Source: DAOUET01 sp034430155
Lineage (GTDB): Bacteria > Chloroflexota > Anaerolineae > Anaerolineales > UBA4823
Assembly (NCBI GenBank): GCA_034430155.1
Contig: DAOUET010000071.1
Span: forward strand, 1-56,657
Length of the DNA: 56,657 nucleotides
Reading direction: 5' to 3'
Shown here: positions 23,927-34,010 of the stretch, in pieces
Layout of the letters: every line of letters starts with the position of its first letter
Position numbering within the stretch: position 1 is the first letter of the stretch
Program-made: the position numbers and the translations under genes
The notes under the pieces: generated by a model
The model's input: only the letters and a program-made list of their open reading frames with translations
What the model was told of the DNA's origin: nothing
The model's database searches: none

Positions 23927-25138
23927 GTGCAGTTGAAGCCTCAAATCGCTAGAGCATTGGAACATCCCCTACGGATCCAGATCATAGCATTCACTGCTAC
24001 GCGAACGGTGCTTAATACTATGCATCGAATGATCTATCCCTTCCTGGCGGTTTTCGGGCGGGGTTTGGGGGTAGACCTGGTCGTGCTTTCGCTGGCCTTA
24101 TCGTTTCGCGCTTTGGTGGGAGCGTTCGGTCCTTTCCTGGCTTTAGTGGCAGACCGCAAAGGCCGTAAAACGGGCATGCTCCTTGGGCTTTTTATATTTG
24201 TTTTCGGCGCGGGTCTGGTCACCTTCAAACCAACTTACCTTACCTTTCTACTGACTTTAGCCTTGACGCTGATCGGTAAGTATGTTTTTGATCCATCTTT
24301 GCAGGCTTACATTGGAGACCGGGTGTCTTATCGCAGGCGCGGTACGGTAATGGCGGCCACAGAAATTGGTTGGTCACTCAGTTTTATCCTGGGTGTCCCC
24401 CTAGTGGGCCTGCTGATAGCCCGAATTGGCTGGATGGCGCCTTTTCCATTGCTGGGTTTACTTGGATTCATTGCTTTCGGTCTGCTGGCCTGGATGCTCC
24501 CGCGCGATCCCGCACCAACAATTGACATGCCCACTTTGTGGGAAAACTTCCGCGGTGTATTGACTTCACCACCGGCATTAGCAGGCCTATCCATCGGCTT
24601 GCTGATCAGCACCGCCAATGAAATTGTAAATTTAATCTTCGGTGTATGGCTGGAGGATTCGTTTGGGATGAAGATCGCCGCGTTGGGAGCAGCCTCCGCG
24701 GTTATTGGCCTGTCCGAACTTAGCGGTGAATTGATGGTGGGAGGTTTCACCGATCGTTTAGGCAAATTGCGTGCCGTCATGCTGGGAGTGCTGCTCAATA
24801 GTCTTGCTGCTTTAGCCTTACCTTATCTCGGGCGCAGCTTGATGGGCGCCCTGGCGGGGCTATTCTGCTTTTACGTGACTTTTGAATTTACCTTGGTGAG
24901 CTGTATCCCCCTCATGACTGAAATCCTACCATCTGCCCGTGCTACCCTGATGGCAGCCAACGTGGCCGGGTTGTCCTTAGGACGCGCCCTGGGGGCATTG
25001 TTGTCGCCCCAAATTTATGGGTTGAGCGGATTGTTTCCTTCTTTGCCGGGGATATCGGTAAGCGCCCTGGCGGCTGTGCTCTTCAATTTGCTGGCGTTAA
25101 TCATGTTGCGTAACCTTGTAAAAGTCGGGGGAGAATAG
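23927..25138 (+). CDS. MFS transporter
   Basis: This is a 403-residue, 12-segment major facilitator with motif A ADRKGRKTG between segments 2 and 3 and a weaker equivalent TDRLGKLR in the second half. It resembles drug or sugar exporters, but the substrate cannot be inferred. The start used is GTG at 23927 with AGGA six bases upstream; an internal ATG at 24021 is possible but would clip the first helix. It follows the CcmC-like gene by 16 nt. Confidence 0.8.
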   Translation: MQLKPQIARALEHPLRIQIIAFTATRTVLNTMHRMIYPFLAVFGRGLGVDLVVLSLALSFRALVGAFGPFLALVADRKGRKTGMLLGLFIFVFGAGLVTFKPTYLTFLLTLALTLIGKYVFDPSLQAYIGDRVSYRRRGTVMAATEIGWSLSFILGVPLVGLLIARIGWMAPFPLLGLLGFIAFGLLAWMLPRDPAPTIDMPTLWENFRGVLTSPPALAGLSIGLLISTANEIVNLIFGVWLEDSFGMKIAALGAASAVIGLSELSGELMVGGFTDRLGKLRAVMLGVLLNSLAALALPYLGRSLMGALAGLFCFYVTFEFTLVSCIPLMTEILPSARATLMAANVAGLSLGRALGALLSPQIYGLSGLFPSLPGISVSALAAVLFNLLALIMLRNLVKVGGE

Positions 25139-25493
25139 ACCCATACAACCTTACCTTTGGTCCTGGAAAAACGGGCAGCCAGTTTGTCTTTGCAGCACAC
25201 TTAAAGAGGCTCTAAAAACCACGGCGCCTGGGGAAACACTGAGATGGTAAAGTACCTTCTTAAAGGTATTCGAGCACGAAGAACTGGTCCAACCAGGTAA
25301 ATTTTACGGCTTACTGATTATTGCCAGCATCTGACGAGCGTTTTCCTGCTCCTGTGCGAAGTAAAGGCGATTACGGAGATAAGCCTATCTGCCGCACTGC
25401 ATGCCAGGTGCCGCGTGGTAATAGGTTTAATGGGATTGATCCCGCTCGGGTTTTTTCTTTGTGAGGGATTGTCGCAGCTCGCTGCGATGTTCT
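25139..25493. other. Intergenic region between convergent MFS and ALDH genes
   Basis: This 355-bp region lies between two stop codons. A short CCCG-CT-CGGG hairpin followed by TTTTTTCTTT (near 25440-25460) could terminate plus-strand transcription from the MFS gene. Otherwise I see no gene or repeat. Confidence 0.5.
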
Positions 25494-27941
25494 TTACTCT
25501 CCGGTAGGAACCCAGATATTTTTAACCTGAGTAGCTTCGTGTAGAAACTGGTGACCTGCGCCCTGCTCAGGGCCAAGCCAATCGCGCTTGATGCCGTAAG
25601 AAACCCAGGTGCGCTTCATATTAGCCGCAGATTCATACTCAACATGGTAGCTGCCCTCACCTGTTCCAAAGTACCAGACGGCGTCCACATCTTCATGCTG
25701 GATAAGGGTTTTCACCAGGTGATCGCGATCGCCAGTGACGATGTTGACCACCCCGGGGGGCACGTCGGAGGTGTCCAGCACCTGATAAAAATCGGTGGCG
25801 CTGAGCGGGTATTTCTCACTTGGGAGCACGATGACGGTGTTGCCGCGGGCGATGGCCGGTGCCATCAACGAGACGAACGCCAGCAGCGGGTATTCGTCCG
25901 GGCAGGCGATGCCGATCACGCCGATTGGCTCGTTGACCGCCACGGTGACACCATGCAGGGTGGTCTCCTGCAACCTGCCACCAAACTTATCCGCCCAAGC
26001 GGCATAGGTAAAAAGCCGCTCTACGGCCTTTTCAACTTCAGCCTGGGCTGACTTCAGCGAGCGACCTGTCATAGCCCTGATACGCCTGGCGAATTCGTTG
26101 CTGCGAGCGTTCAGGTTCTCTGCGATGAAATAGAGAATCTGAGCGCGGTTGTAACCGTGACGCATGGCCCAACCGGGTTTGGCCGTGTGAGCAGCATGGG
26201 CTGCCTCCACGGCATCACGCACATCCTTGCGGTTGCCGTCGCCTACCTGCCCGACGATCTCTCCTTTTGGACCCATTACAACCCGGGTGTAGTGCCCATC
26301 GGGTCTTAGCTGCTTGCCAGCGATGTACATCTTGGGTGTGCGATCAACCTGCGGACTTAAATTACTATTGGCCTTACCATTGGTTGGCATGCTTGGACGG
26401 GAGGGTGTGTGCGTTCCCCAGTTGGATGACCCTTTGGTTGCTTCAGATAAATCAAAGTCAGGGCGGGGGCGCTCTTGCCAGGCCGGACGAAGGTATTCGA
26501 ATAAACCTTCTTTTCCACCTTCACGCCCAAAGCCACTCTCGCGGTAGCCGCCAAAACCAGAAGCCGCATCGAAGAGATTAGTGCTATTAACCCACACCGA
26601 CCCGGCCTTGATCTTACTGGCAACATCTAGAGCCAGGTTGATGTTTTCACTCCAGACGCTGGCAGCAAGACCGTAACGAGTATTGTTTGCCAGGGCAATT
26701 CCTTCAGAAGGTGTACGGAAGGTCAGGGATACCAGTACCGGTCCAAAAATTTCTTCCTGCACGGTCTGGGCTGCTGGGTCGAGGCCGGTGATGAGCGTAG
26801 GAGGATAGAAGCAACCCTTCTCGGGCATTTTGATGTCTGGCTGGAACAACTCACCGCCCTCTCTAACGCCTATCTTGACCCATCCATCGACGGTGTTCCA
26901 CTGAGTCTGGTCGACGATGGCTCCAATGTCGATAGCTTTATCCAGCGGGTCACCTACGCGCAAATGTTTCATACGCTCCTTGAGCTTGTGGATGAAGCGG
27001 TTTGCGACATTTTCTTGAACGAGCAAGCGGGACCCGGCGCAGCAGACCTGTCCCTGGTTGAACCAAATAGCATCGACGACGCCCTCAATAGCACTGTCAA
27101 GGTCTGCGTCCTCGAAGACAATGAAGGGTGACTTACCGCCTAATTCCAGGGAAAGCTTCTTGCCTGAGCCTGCCGTTTGGCGGCGTAGTATCCGGCCAAC
27201 TTCTGTTGAGCCGGTGAAGGCAATCTTGTCAACATCCGGGTGGGTGACGATCATCGTGCCTGCTTTGCTGCTGCCGGTAACTATGTTAATGACCCCCGGG
27301 GGCAGCCCAGCTTCAGCAACGACTTCAGCGAAGAGCAAGGCCGTGAGACGTGTGTATGAGGCTGGTTTGAGCACCACCGTGTTGCCCATAGCGATAGCGG
27401 GGGCGATCTTCCAAGCGAGCATCAATAAAGGAAAATTCCAAGGGATGATCTGCCCGACAACGCCAACGGGTTGGTAATCGTGCAATTCGGTCTCCATCAA
27501 CTGTGCCCAGCCAGCATGGTAGTAAAAATGCCTGGCGAGCAAAGGCACATCGATGTCACGCGATTCGCGAATGGGTTTGCCGTTGTCCATTGACTCGAGC
27601 ACCGCCAGCAAGCGGTGGTGTTTTTGGATATTGCGAGCGATGGCATAAAGATAGCGCGCCCTTATGAGACCAGGAGTTTCCCTCCAAATTTTAAAGGCCT
27701 GCCGAGCGGCTGCCACTGCGGCATCAACATCTTGCTGTCCGGCTTGGACTGTGTCAGCGAGTTTTTCGCCGGTGGCTGGATCATAACTGGGGTAGTATTG
27801 GGCATCTCTGGGGGTTATGTATTCATTGTTGATAAACAGCCCAAATTCCCGCCCATGCTCATCCAGCCAGGCGTTGGCAGCAGCTGCAGATTCGGGAGCG
27901 GGTCCGTATTCCATCGTCCTGAAGATTTGTAATATGTCCAT
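25494..27941 (-). CDS. ALDH16-type double-domain aldehyde dehydrogenase
   Basis: This 815-residue protein contains two aldehyde dehydrogenase units. The first (about 1-500) is complete: IIPWNFPLLML, the NAD loop FTGSTEVG, general base Glu266 (SLELGGK) and catalytic Cys300 (NQGQVCCAG). The second (about 540-815) keeps the fold signature (GVIGIACPDEYPLLAFVSLMAP, PPGVVNIVTG) but has no GQxC motif and is probably structural. This layout matches the ALDH16 family, in which the second domain is non-catalytic. It lies 32 nt after deoC, so acetaldehyde released by DeoC is a reasonable substrate, oxidised to acetate. Confidence 0.85.
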   Translation of the reverse strand: MDILQIFRTMEYGPAPESAAAANAWLDEHGREFGLFINNEYITPRDAQYYPSYDPATGEKLADTVQAGQQDVDAAVAAARQAFKIWRETPGLIRARYLYAIARNIQKHHRLLAVLESMDNGKPIRESRDIDVPLLARHFYYHAGWAQLMETELHDYQPVGVVGQIIPWNFPLLMLAWKIAPAIAMGNTVVLKPASYTRLTALLFAEVVAEAGLPPGVINIVTGSSKAGTMIVTHPDVDKIAFTGSTEVGRILRRQTAGSGKKLSLELGGKSPFIVFEDADLDSAIEGVVDAIWFNQGQVCCAGSRLLVQENVANRFIHKLKERMKHLRVGDPLDKAIDIGAIVDQTQWNTVDGWVKIGVREGGELFQPDIKMPEKGCFYPPTLITGLDPAAQTVQEEIFGPVLVSLTFRTPSEGIALANNTRYGLAASVWSENINLALDVASKIKAGSVWVNSTNLFDAASGFGGYRESGFGREGGKEGLFEYLRPAWQERPRPDFDLSEATKGSSNWGTHTPSRPSMPTNGKANSNLSPQVDRTPKMYIAGKQLRPDGHYTRVVMGPKGEIVGQVGDGNRKDVRDAVEAAHAAHTAKPGWAMRHGYNRAQILYFIAENLNARSNEFARRIRAMTGRSLKSAQAEVEKAVERLFTYAAWADKFGGRLQETTLHGVTVAVNEPIGVIGIACPDEYPLLAFVSLMAPAIARGNTVIVLPSEKYPLSATDFYQVLDTSDVPPGVVNIVTGDRDHLVKTLIQHEDVDAVWYFGTGEGSYHVEYESAANMKRTWVSYGIKRDWLGPEQGAGHQFLHEATQVKNIWVPTGE

Positions 27942-27973
27942 GTGTCACTCCAATTGGATTCACCCTTCAGATG

Positions 27974-28936
27974 TTAACCCATCGGCATATGATGGCGGGC
28001 GGCATAGTGACCTGTGATGTAATGGTAGAGCTGTCGTTCCAGGTCGGTGAGCAAGCTGCTAGCACCTATGCGGAACAAATCTGGCATTAACCATTCGATA
28101 CCAAGTTCCTCTTTCATCAAGGCTTGCCAAGCCAGGGTTTGCTTGGCTTTACTGATGCCACCAGCGGGTTTAAAGCCGACCTTGTAACCGGTGCGTTCCC
28201 AATATTCTCGAATGGCGCGCGCCATCACCAGACCGAATTCCAATGTGGCGTTGAGGCTCTCCTTGCCAGTCGAGGTCTTGATGAAATCAGATCCAGCCAT
28301 CATGGCAACCAGGCTGGCCTGGTAAACTTGCTTCAGGGTGCCGAGGTCACCGGTAGCCAGGATGGTCTTCATGTGGGCGGCGCTCCCGCATATCTCGCGG
28401 AACTGCTTGACTTCGTCGTAAAGAGCCTGCCAGTTTCCAGTCAGGACGTGGGTTCGGGTAATGACGATGTCGATCTCTCTGGCGCCGGCTTCAATTGCCT
28501 GCTCGATCTCGGCGATGCGCTGGGGAAGCGGCGTTTGACCAGCAGGAAAACCCGCCGCTACTGAAGCTACGGGGATGTCTGTGCCTATTAGCGCTTCAAC
28601 GGCATCCTTGATTCGGATGGGATAAACACAAACTGCACCGACGGTAATATTTTGTTCGTCCGCGCCCAGCGCGGCGAGCATGTCTGGGCGTACGGGTTGC
28701 CTGGCTTTAGCACACAGGCGCTTCACCTTGCCAGGGGTGTCATCGCCGGCAAGGGTGGTGAGATCGATACAGGTGATGGCGCGCAGAAACCATGCTGCTT
28801 GCCACTCTTTCTTGATGGAACGCCGCGCTGGCAGGCTGGCGGTGCGACGCTCAACAGCACTGCGGTTGACCCGTGCAGCCATTACCCAATCCAGATCAAG
28901 TGGCATTCCCAGGTTGCGATCATTTTGGGAGGCCAT
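27974..28936 (-). CDS. deoC: Deoxyribose-phosphate aldolase
   Basis: DeoC cleaves 2-deoxyribose-5-phosphate to acetaldehyde and glyceraldehyde-3-phosphate. The 320-residue frame has the Schiff-base lysine in DFIKTSTGK, the second active-site lysine in VGFKPAGGI and the acidic substrate loop EIDIVI. The N-terminal extension of about 50 residues relative to E. coli DeoC is typical of the longer class. AAGGA precedes the ATG at 28936. Downstream on the same strand is the ALDH16 gene, forming a two-step deoxyribose degradation operon. Confidence 0.93.
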   Translation of the reverse strand: MASQNDRNLGMPLDLDWVMAARVNRSAVERRTASLPARRSIKKEWQAAWFLRAITCIDLTTLAGDDTPGKVKRLCAKARQPVRPDMLAALGADEQNITVGAVCVYPIRIKDAVEALIGTDIPVASVAAGFPAGQTPLPQRIAEIEQAIEAGAREIDIVITRTHVLTGNWQALYDEVKQFREICGSAAHMKTILATGDLGTLKQVYQASLVAMMAGSDFIKTSTGKESLNATLEFGLVMARAIREYWERTGYKVGFKPAGGISKAKQTLAWQALMKEELGIEWLMPDLFRIGASSLLTDLERQLYHYITGHYAARHHMPMG

Positions 28937-29439
28937 AAGATAATCCTTATGCTGTAGAATGATGCGCTAAGGAGTGCGCGAGATATCGAATTTTTCTATA
29001 CACCAAATATACCATGTTGCTTACTGCATTGGGAAAGAAAGCCGGACATCATGTTTCCGGTCTTATATCAACACCCGGCGCGCCAAATTCCACCGATGGA
29101 GGTGGAAGGAAATGGTTAACCTTACTGATCAAAGGCGACCTTGTCAAGTTATTATTCTTTAAAAAAGGTTTACAGACCCAGAATCTATCTGCGCTTTTGG
29201 GTCTGCTTGACATTTACCAGTAGATTTTGATATGTCAAAGAATTTAATCGATCAAATAGTAACCCCCCTTTTTTAGGGTCAAGCCGAAGTCGAGAAGCGA
29301 AATGGGAAATTAGGAAAATTAATCGATGGTTATTACCATCAGCGTGACGAGATTGGATCCATAGTGGATATGAAACTATTTGTCTGGTCGATGAAACTGT
29401 CTAATTAAACCCCCCTTGGGTTTTAAGACAGGTCTTTCA
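28937..29439. other. Intergenic region upstream of deoC
   Basis: This roughly 500-bp region separates the deoC start from the stop of the response regulator gene on the same strand. It holds an 8-bp hairpin, CAGACCCA (29173-29180) against TGGGTCTG (29198-29205), and a second short one, AAACCC/GGGTTT near 29406-29420, that may terminate the two-component operon. Small plus-strand frames here resemble nothing and lack ribosome sites. Confidence 0.5.
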
Positions 29440-30126
29440 TCAGTCCATGAGACGATTTGCCTCTAAGCCATAACCAAGTCCTGGTACAGTTTTCAGGTAG
29501 ATTGGATTGGCAGGATCCGGCTCAATCTTTGAACGTAAGCGGCGTACGAGCTGGCGCAACATATCCCGATCCGCTCCGCGTGGGCCCCAGACGTGATCCA
29601 TAATAGCGTCGGCAGAAAGTACAAAACTGGCGTTGGTCATCAAATATGTGAGAAGTTTACCCTCCAATGGCGTCAGTGCAATGGGATCGCCTTGGCAAAC
29701 GCGCACCTCCCGACGATTAGTGGAGAGGTACAGATCGCCGACTTGTAAAGGGGCAGGGGTAGACGACTGGCCAGCACGCCGCATTACAGCGTGAGCTCTA
29801 GCTACCAGCTGGCGGGGGCTGAAAGGCTTAGCGATGTAGTCATCGGCGCCCAGCTCCAGACCCCGGACCACGTCGTCGTCTTCCCCACGAACTGTGAGCA
29901 TAATGATGGGGGTATCTGATGTTTGGCGAATCTGTTGACAAACGGTAAACCCATCAATTTTGGGCAGATTAATGTCTAAAACGATGAGATCAGGCTGTTC
30001 CTCTTGCCAGCGCTGTAGAGCGGTGGACCCATCATACGCCTGGATGACCTGAAATCCTTCCCGGCGTAAGGCAAAGGCCACCACATCTGCGAGGACTCGA
30101 TCGTCATCAATAATTAACGCCTTCAT
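29440..30126 (-). CDS. OmpR/PhoB-family response regulator
   Basis: This 228-residue two-domain regulator has a receiver domain with acidic pocket IDDDR, phospho-acceptor Asp51 (IVLDINLP), the threonine in MLTVRG and lysine in YIAKPF. A winged-helix DNA-binding domain follows (about 130-225) with ALTPLEGKLLTYL, MLRQLVRRLRSKIE and the final wing PGLGYGLE. It lies 53 nt downstream of the cognate histidine kinase on the same strand. Target genes are unknown. Confidence 0.93.
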   Translation of the reverse strand: MKALIIDDDRVLADVVAFALRREGFQVIQAYDGSTALQRWQEEQPDLIVLDINLPKIDGFTVCQQIRQTSDTPIIMLTVRGEDDDVVRGLELGADDYIAKPFSPRQLVARAHAVMRRAGQSSTPAPLQVGDLYLSTNRREVRVCQGDPIALTPLEGKLLTYLMTNASFVLSADAIMDHVWGPRGADRDMLRQLVRRLRSKIEPDPANPIYLKTVPGLGYGLEANRLMD

Positions 30127-30179
30127 ATGCTATCCAAATGCATCATACCTGAGATGGGATGAAATCGGGACAAAGCTCT

Positions 30180-32288
30180 TTACATCGCCTCACGATAGGT
30201 GGTCGAATCATCCACTTTAGGTAGGGTAAACCAAAAGATGGTTCCGCCAGATGGATTATCATCCACTCCTACCCGACCTCCCTGAGCTTCAACAATCGCT
30301 TTTACGACCGAGAGGCCCAATCCAGCACCGACCTTGGAGCTATTCTCACCGATATCAGGAAACGAGAAGCGACGAAAAAGATCTCTGCGGTATTGAGGTG
30401 GAATACCCGGCCCCTGGTCGGTAACTTCGACCCGTACCCAACCATTTTCTATGCTGGTGATTATGGTAATTTCTGCATCTGCTGGGCCATATTTGCTGGC
30501 ATTAGACATCAAATTAACCAATACCTGCACCGTTCTGCGAGGGTCTGTTCGTACCTGTGGGATTGGAGTTGGTAATTCAACCACCAGGCGTTGACCGTAT
30601 TTGTCCAATAAGGGGTGCATTGTTTCAATTGCCTCAGAGATGATTTTACCCAAATCATAGGGTCTTGAGAACACGCGAAAATGCCCGGTTTCTATGCTAG
30701 AGCTCTCCAATAAATTGTCTACAAGGTTCTGCAAGCTGAGAGCGCTCAGGTGAAGTGAATTGAGCAGCTCTTCCAATTCTGAGGGATTTAGTTCGCGGGC
30801 CTGATCCAGCAACAGCTCAATAGAAGCTGCCAGGGCGGAAAGAGGCGTACGAAACTCATGGGATACATTGGCTAAGAATTGCCCTAACAAACGATGAACA
30901 CTCTCTTCTTCGCTGACATCCCGAAAAACGAAGGCTCGCTGTATTTCTCCCGCCTCGAATAAAGATAATTCCGCACCGGTAACTGACAGGATGGACTGGT
31001 GACCATCAGCCATCCCCACGTTTATGTTAATTTTTTCGCCACGTTGAGGCAGGAATTGTGTGAAAGTGCCGTCACTATCGAGCAACTTAAAAAAATCATC
31101 GCAAAAGTGATTTAGAACTTGATCCCGATCCCAACCCGTAATTCGCTCTGCACCGCGGCTGAAAAATGTTATGCGCATCTGCTCGTCCAATGTAACGATG
31201 CCTTCGACGATTGATTCTAGCAAGTGATTAGTCCAATCTCTCTCGCGACGTAATTCTTCCAATGTGTTGAGTAAATCGCCTCGAGCTTTTTCGAGTACTC
31301 GGCTTACCTGTACGATTTCACGTACCCCAGCATTGAATTCAACGGGCGAGCCCAGATCACCTTTACTAAAGCCAGAGGCTATTTTGGCGAGGCTTTCCAG
31401 TGGTCTGCTGATGCGCCGGGTTAAGAAAACTCCAAGGACCGAGCCCATAAGGGCTACGATCAATATACTGCCTACTAAAATCCCGATCAGGCGGTTTTGT
31501 GTGGAGGTGATATCAGATACTTGCAAAGCGACTTCTGCTTGCAGTGCGGATGCATTTAAGGTTAGCCTGCTTGCATAATAGGAGTGACCATTTAATTCAT
31601 AAATTATGGGACCGTTGTCAGTTGATGACTCAGGGGATGCGGCTGGCAAGGTGGGCGCTTTCAGACTTTGAGACCCGACGTCAAAGCTAGTCGCCACGAT
31701 TTGCCCATTAGCAATTAATGTATGTGCCAACCCGGTTTGAGCCTGCATACGGGTAGCAAAGGCGTTGTCTAACTTTAACCCCACGATCACGTCTTCTGAC
31801 CTATCGATTGCGATACCGAGCGGTCGGGAGGCTGTAAGCCAGGCTTGGGTTGAGGAGTCACTCGAAACCAGTTGAAACCCATCGTGCGTCCAATCTTCAC
31901 ATGGATTAGCAGAAGTTATTTCAAGGGTCGAGGCAAGGACTTGACGGTTAGAATCGCACACCACCACAATATCAAAGCCCGCACCGGATTGGAGGGTTTT
32001 CAAGTAGATTTGTAATGCAGACCGGTCATCCTGTGCAAGCAAACTCTGTATAGTAGGGCGTTGAGCTGTAAGTGTGGCAAAATTAGACACTTCGGATTGT
32101 TTAGCTTGATAGAGCGCTTTAGCAGCCTGTTGGCCCTGTTCAACCTGGGTCCAAGCCTGTCGATCCAATTGCTGACGAAAAAGCCAGATTGCCGGAAGTC
32201 CAGCAGTGACAGCGGTCAAGATAACAACCAGGATAAAAGTGGAGACCAATTGAGTTGCAAGGCCAGGAAGTTCAGATTGTGATTTCAT
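30180..32288 (-). CDS. Membrane sensor histidine kinase (extracellular sensor, HAMP, PAS, HisKA, HATPase)
   Basis: This 702-residue kinase has membrane segments at about 12-37 and 267-289, flanking an extracytoplasmic sensor of about 230 residues that looks Cache-like. HAMP (about 290-340) and a PAS domain (about 350-460, IVTLDEQMRITFFSRGAERI) follow. The H box VSHEFRTPL carries phospho-acceptor His477, and the N, G1 and G2 boxes of the ATPase are NLMSNASKYGP, DQGPGIP and GAGLGLSV. It is upstream of the response regulator in the same operon. The sensed ligand is unknown. Confidence 0.92.
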   Translation of the reverse strand: MKSQSELPGLATQLVSTFILVVILTAVTAGLPAIWLFRQQLDRQAWTQVEQGQQAAKALYQAKQSEVSNFATLTAQRPTIQSLLAQDDRSALQIYLKTLQSGAGFDIVVVCDSNRQVLASTLEITSANPCEDWTHDGFQLVSSDSSTQAWLTASRPLGIAIDRSEDVIVGLKLDNAFATRMQAQTGLAHTLIANGQIVATSFDVGSQSLKAPTLPAASPESSTDNGPIIYELNGHSYYASRLTLNASALQAEVALQVSDITSTQNRLIGILVGSILIVALMGSVLGVFLTRRISRPLESLAKIASGFSKGDLGSPVEFNAGVREIVQVSRVLEKARGDLLNTLEELRRERDWTNHLLESIVEGIVTLDEQMRITFFSRGAERITGWDRDQVLNHFCDDFFKLLDSDGTFTQFLPQRGEKININVGMADGHQSILSVTGAELSLFEAGEIQRAFVFRDVSEEESVHRLLGQFLANVSHEFRTPLSALAASIELLLDQARELNPSELEELLNSLHLSALSLQNLVDNLLESSSIETGHFRVFSRPYDLGKIISEAIETMHPLLDKYGQRLVVELPTPIPQVRTDPRRTVQVLVNLMSNASKYGPADAEITIITSIENGWVRVEVTDQGPGIPPQYRRDLFRRFSFPDIGENSSKVGAGLGLSVVKAIVEAQGGRVGVDDNPSGGTIFWFTLPKVDDSTTYREAM

Positions 32289-32671
32289 CGCTCAAACGAG
32301 TGTATTTTGCCCAAAAGTCTGATCAGAACAGGCTTGTACCCTTACAAGAAATCAGCGGAATTAGCGGTCCAATTTTTCTGAGATCTCTAAAGTTTTGAAA
32401 GTTGAAAGCATTTTTCTCCATTGTGTAGTGAGTCTGTGTGTGTTAATTTTACTCGAGGATATTGATAAATATCTTTCTGACCTGGATCTCCTCGATGGTC
32501 TTAACCCTTCTTCCCACGACTAGGCTTGAGCTGATTGGGAATGGTAGATTGAGGAGCCGCTAAGTCCCCATATTCTCATATGGCGGGCATTTTCCAGGAT
32601 GATTAATAAACGATACCCCAAATCCGGCCGTAGGATTTGGGGTATTTCCAAGTTATAATCGTGCTTTTCAT
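32289..32671. other. Intergenic region containing a strong hairpin
   Basis: This 383-bp spacer separates two minus-strand units and should contain the kinase promoter. Apart from the hairpin at 32613-32645, listed separately, I see no gene or repeat. Confidence 0.5.
32613..32645 (-). terminator. Terminator hairpin after the C69 dipeptidase gene
   Basis: A perfect 13-bp stem (ATACCCCAAATCC 32613-32625 and its complement 32633-32645) with a 7-nt loop lies 27 nt past the stop of the minus-strand dipeptidase gene. The downstream sequence on that strand is only moderately U-rich (CGTTTATTAATC). Confidence 0.7.
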
Positions 32672-33964
32672 CTAAGCTGGCATGTCCTTCAATCCAGCTT
32701 GACGGTTATATTTCTGCCACATGGCTCTATAATCCGGATCGTGGAATGATAGATCCGTACGAACTTCCAACCGATTGATCCATTCTTTGGTGGCTTGTTC
32801 TGCCCGGCGGAAGCAGTGCTCGACAAATTCTTTCTTCTGTTTTGCTTCGGATTTCAGGACCGATGGAGCTTCTTTGAGGAACTCTGCTTCAATGGCATCA
32901 AAATCCCTTCGAACAGCCGGCATCAGGTTATGGAAATCTGCCATAGCACGTCGGTGCATGAGTTCATGTATCCACCATAATGATTCGGGATTATATTGTT
33001 CGTTCGGGTAAGCTCCGATATCAGGCAATTCAATACCAGGGAAGACTGGTTTGAAGATTGAGAGACAATTGCTAGCCGTCGCTGTAAACCAACCGATGAT
33101 ACCGTCTGGCCCCACCTCAGACACCATCGCTCCTGTGGCTTGCCATTGGCGGTCCTCCTGAGGTCCGGCATGTACACAGATATTCGTGTGGATCGGGGCT
33201 GTGGCAGGATCGTACCCCTGGCCATGCTGGCGGAGGACATCGAAGGCAGTTTTTACGGTGATATTGCCCTTGTGAGCAGCCAGACCCTCATAGGAATTTG
33301 ATTGACGTTCACAAGATCCGATCTTAGAGACGATTTCTGGATCGCCATACGTATCAGCCCAATCCACCCGTTCCTTTAAGGAGGATAGATCCCAATCATG
33401 GTGAATAGAAAGAACGTTTGAGATTGAACCGACACTACCCGAAAGTCTCTTAGCGGCCCACTCTCTTCCGGCAGTCTCGAGAATCCATGCTTCAGATAGA
33501 TCGGCAATAAGATAGCTGCCATCAAAATGAGAGTTTCCAGAGAGCTCGCAGTTACCGCCTTGCCCAAACTTTTCAAGCAATCCAGCAATTGCTTCTACGG
33601 CCTCTCGAGCGGTCTTGCCCCGCTCAAGACCAATTCTGAGCATATCCGTAACAACCAGACCGTCCATCTTCTCTTCTTTTTGGAGCGTGGTGAAGACAGC
33701 TTCATTACCAATAGCTACACCATATTCATTAATGCCGATTTCGCCTCCCCACGTCCAGAAGGACTTGCCCATAATGATCTCATAGGTTTTTTCTGCCTGG
33801 GGGATGACGATATGAGCGGTCTTGATGGCTTCGCCGGTTATCTGTTTCCTTCCAGGAATGCGCACAAATGCGAGCGCCTCGTTGATCTGACAATCAGCAC
33901 TTTTACCTAGGATGACAGTATTGGTAGGGGTTGCTGGAGGTAAAGCTACGAATGAATCACACAT
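32672..33964 (-). CDS. C69-family dipeptidase (secernin/PepD-like Ntn hydrolase)
   Basis: Peptidase family C69 enzymes hydrolyse dipeptides, using an N-terminal cysteine nucleophile exposed by removal of Met. The frame stays open 18 codons upstream, but the start must be the ATG at 33964. It gives MCDSFVAL with Cys2 as nucleophile and has AAAGGAG upstream. The protein then has 430 residues, with the family stretches ILGKSADCQINE and TWGGEIGINEYGVAIGNEAV. It is the last gene of a minus-strand unit after an M20 peptidase (46-nt gap), which places it in peptide breakdown. Confidence 0.88.
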   Translation of the reverse strand: MCDSFVALPPATPTNTVILGKSADCQINEALAFVRIPGRKQITGEAIKTAHIVIPQAEKTYEIIMGKSFWTWGGEIGINEYGVAIGNEAVFTTLQKEEKMDGLVVTDMLRIGLERGKTAREAVEAIAGLLEKFGQGGNCELSGNSHFDGSYLIADLSEAWILETAGREWAAKRLSGSVGSISNVLSIHHDWDLSSLKERVDWADTYGDPEIVSKIGSCERQSNSYEGLAAHKGNITVKTAFDVLRQHGQGYDPATAPIHTNICVHAGPQEDRQWQATGAMVSEVGPDGIIGWFTATASNCLSIFKPVFPGIELPDIGAYPNEQYNPESLWWIHELMHRRAMADFHNLMPAVRRDFDAIEAEFLKEAPSVLKSEAKQKKEFVEHCFRRAEQATKEWINRLEVRTDLSFHDPDYRAMWQKYNRQAGLKDMPA

Positions 33965-34010
33965 TGTTAAACTCCTTTGCGTAAAGAGTGTCTGAAAGGT
34001 TCGCTTATTT

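Noticed and set aside
28974..29223. Two short plus-strand frames upstream of deoC
   Set aside because: They overlap each other in different frames, have no ribosome sites, and cover a hairpin.
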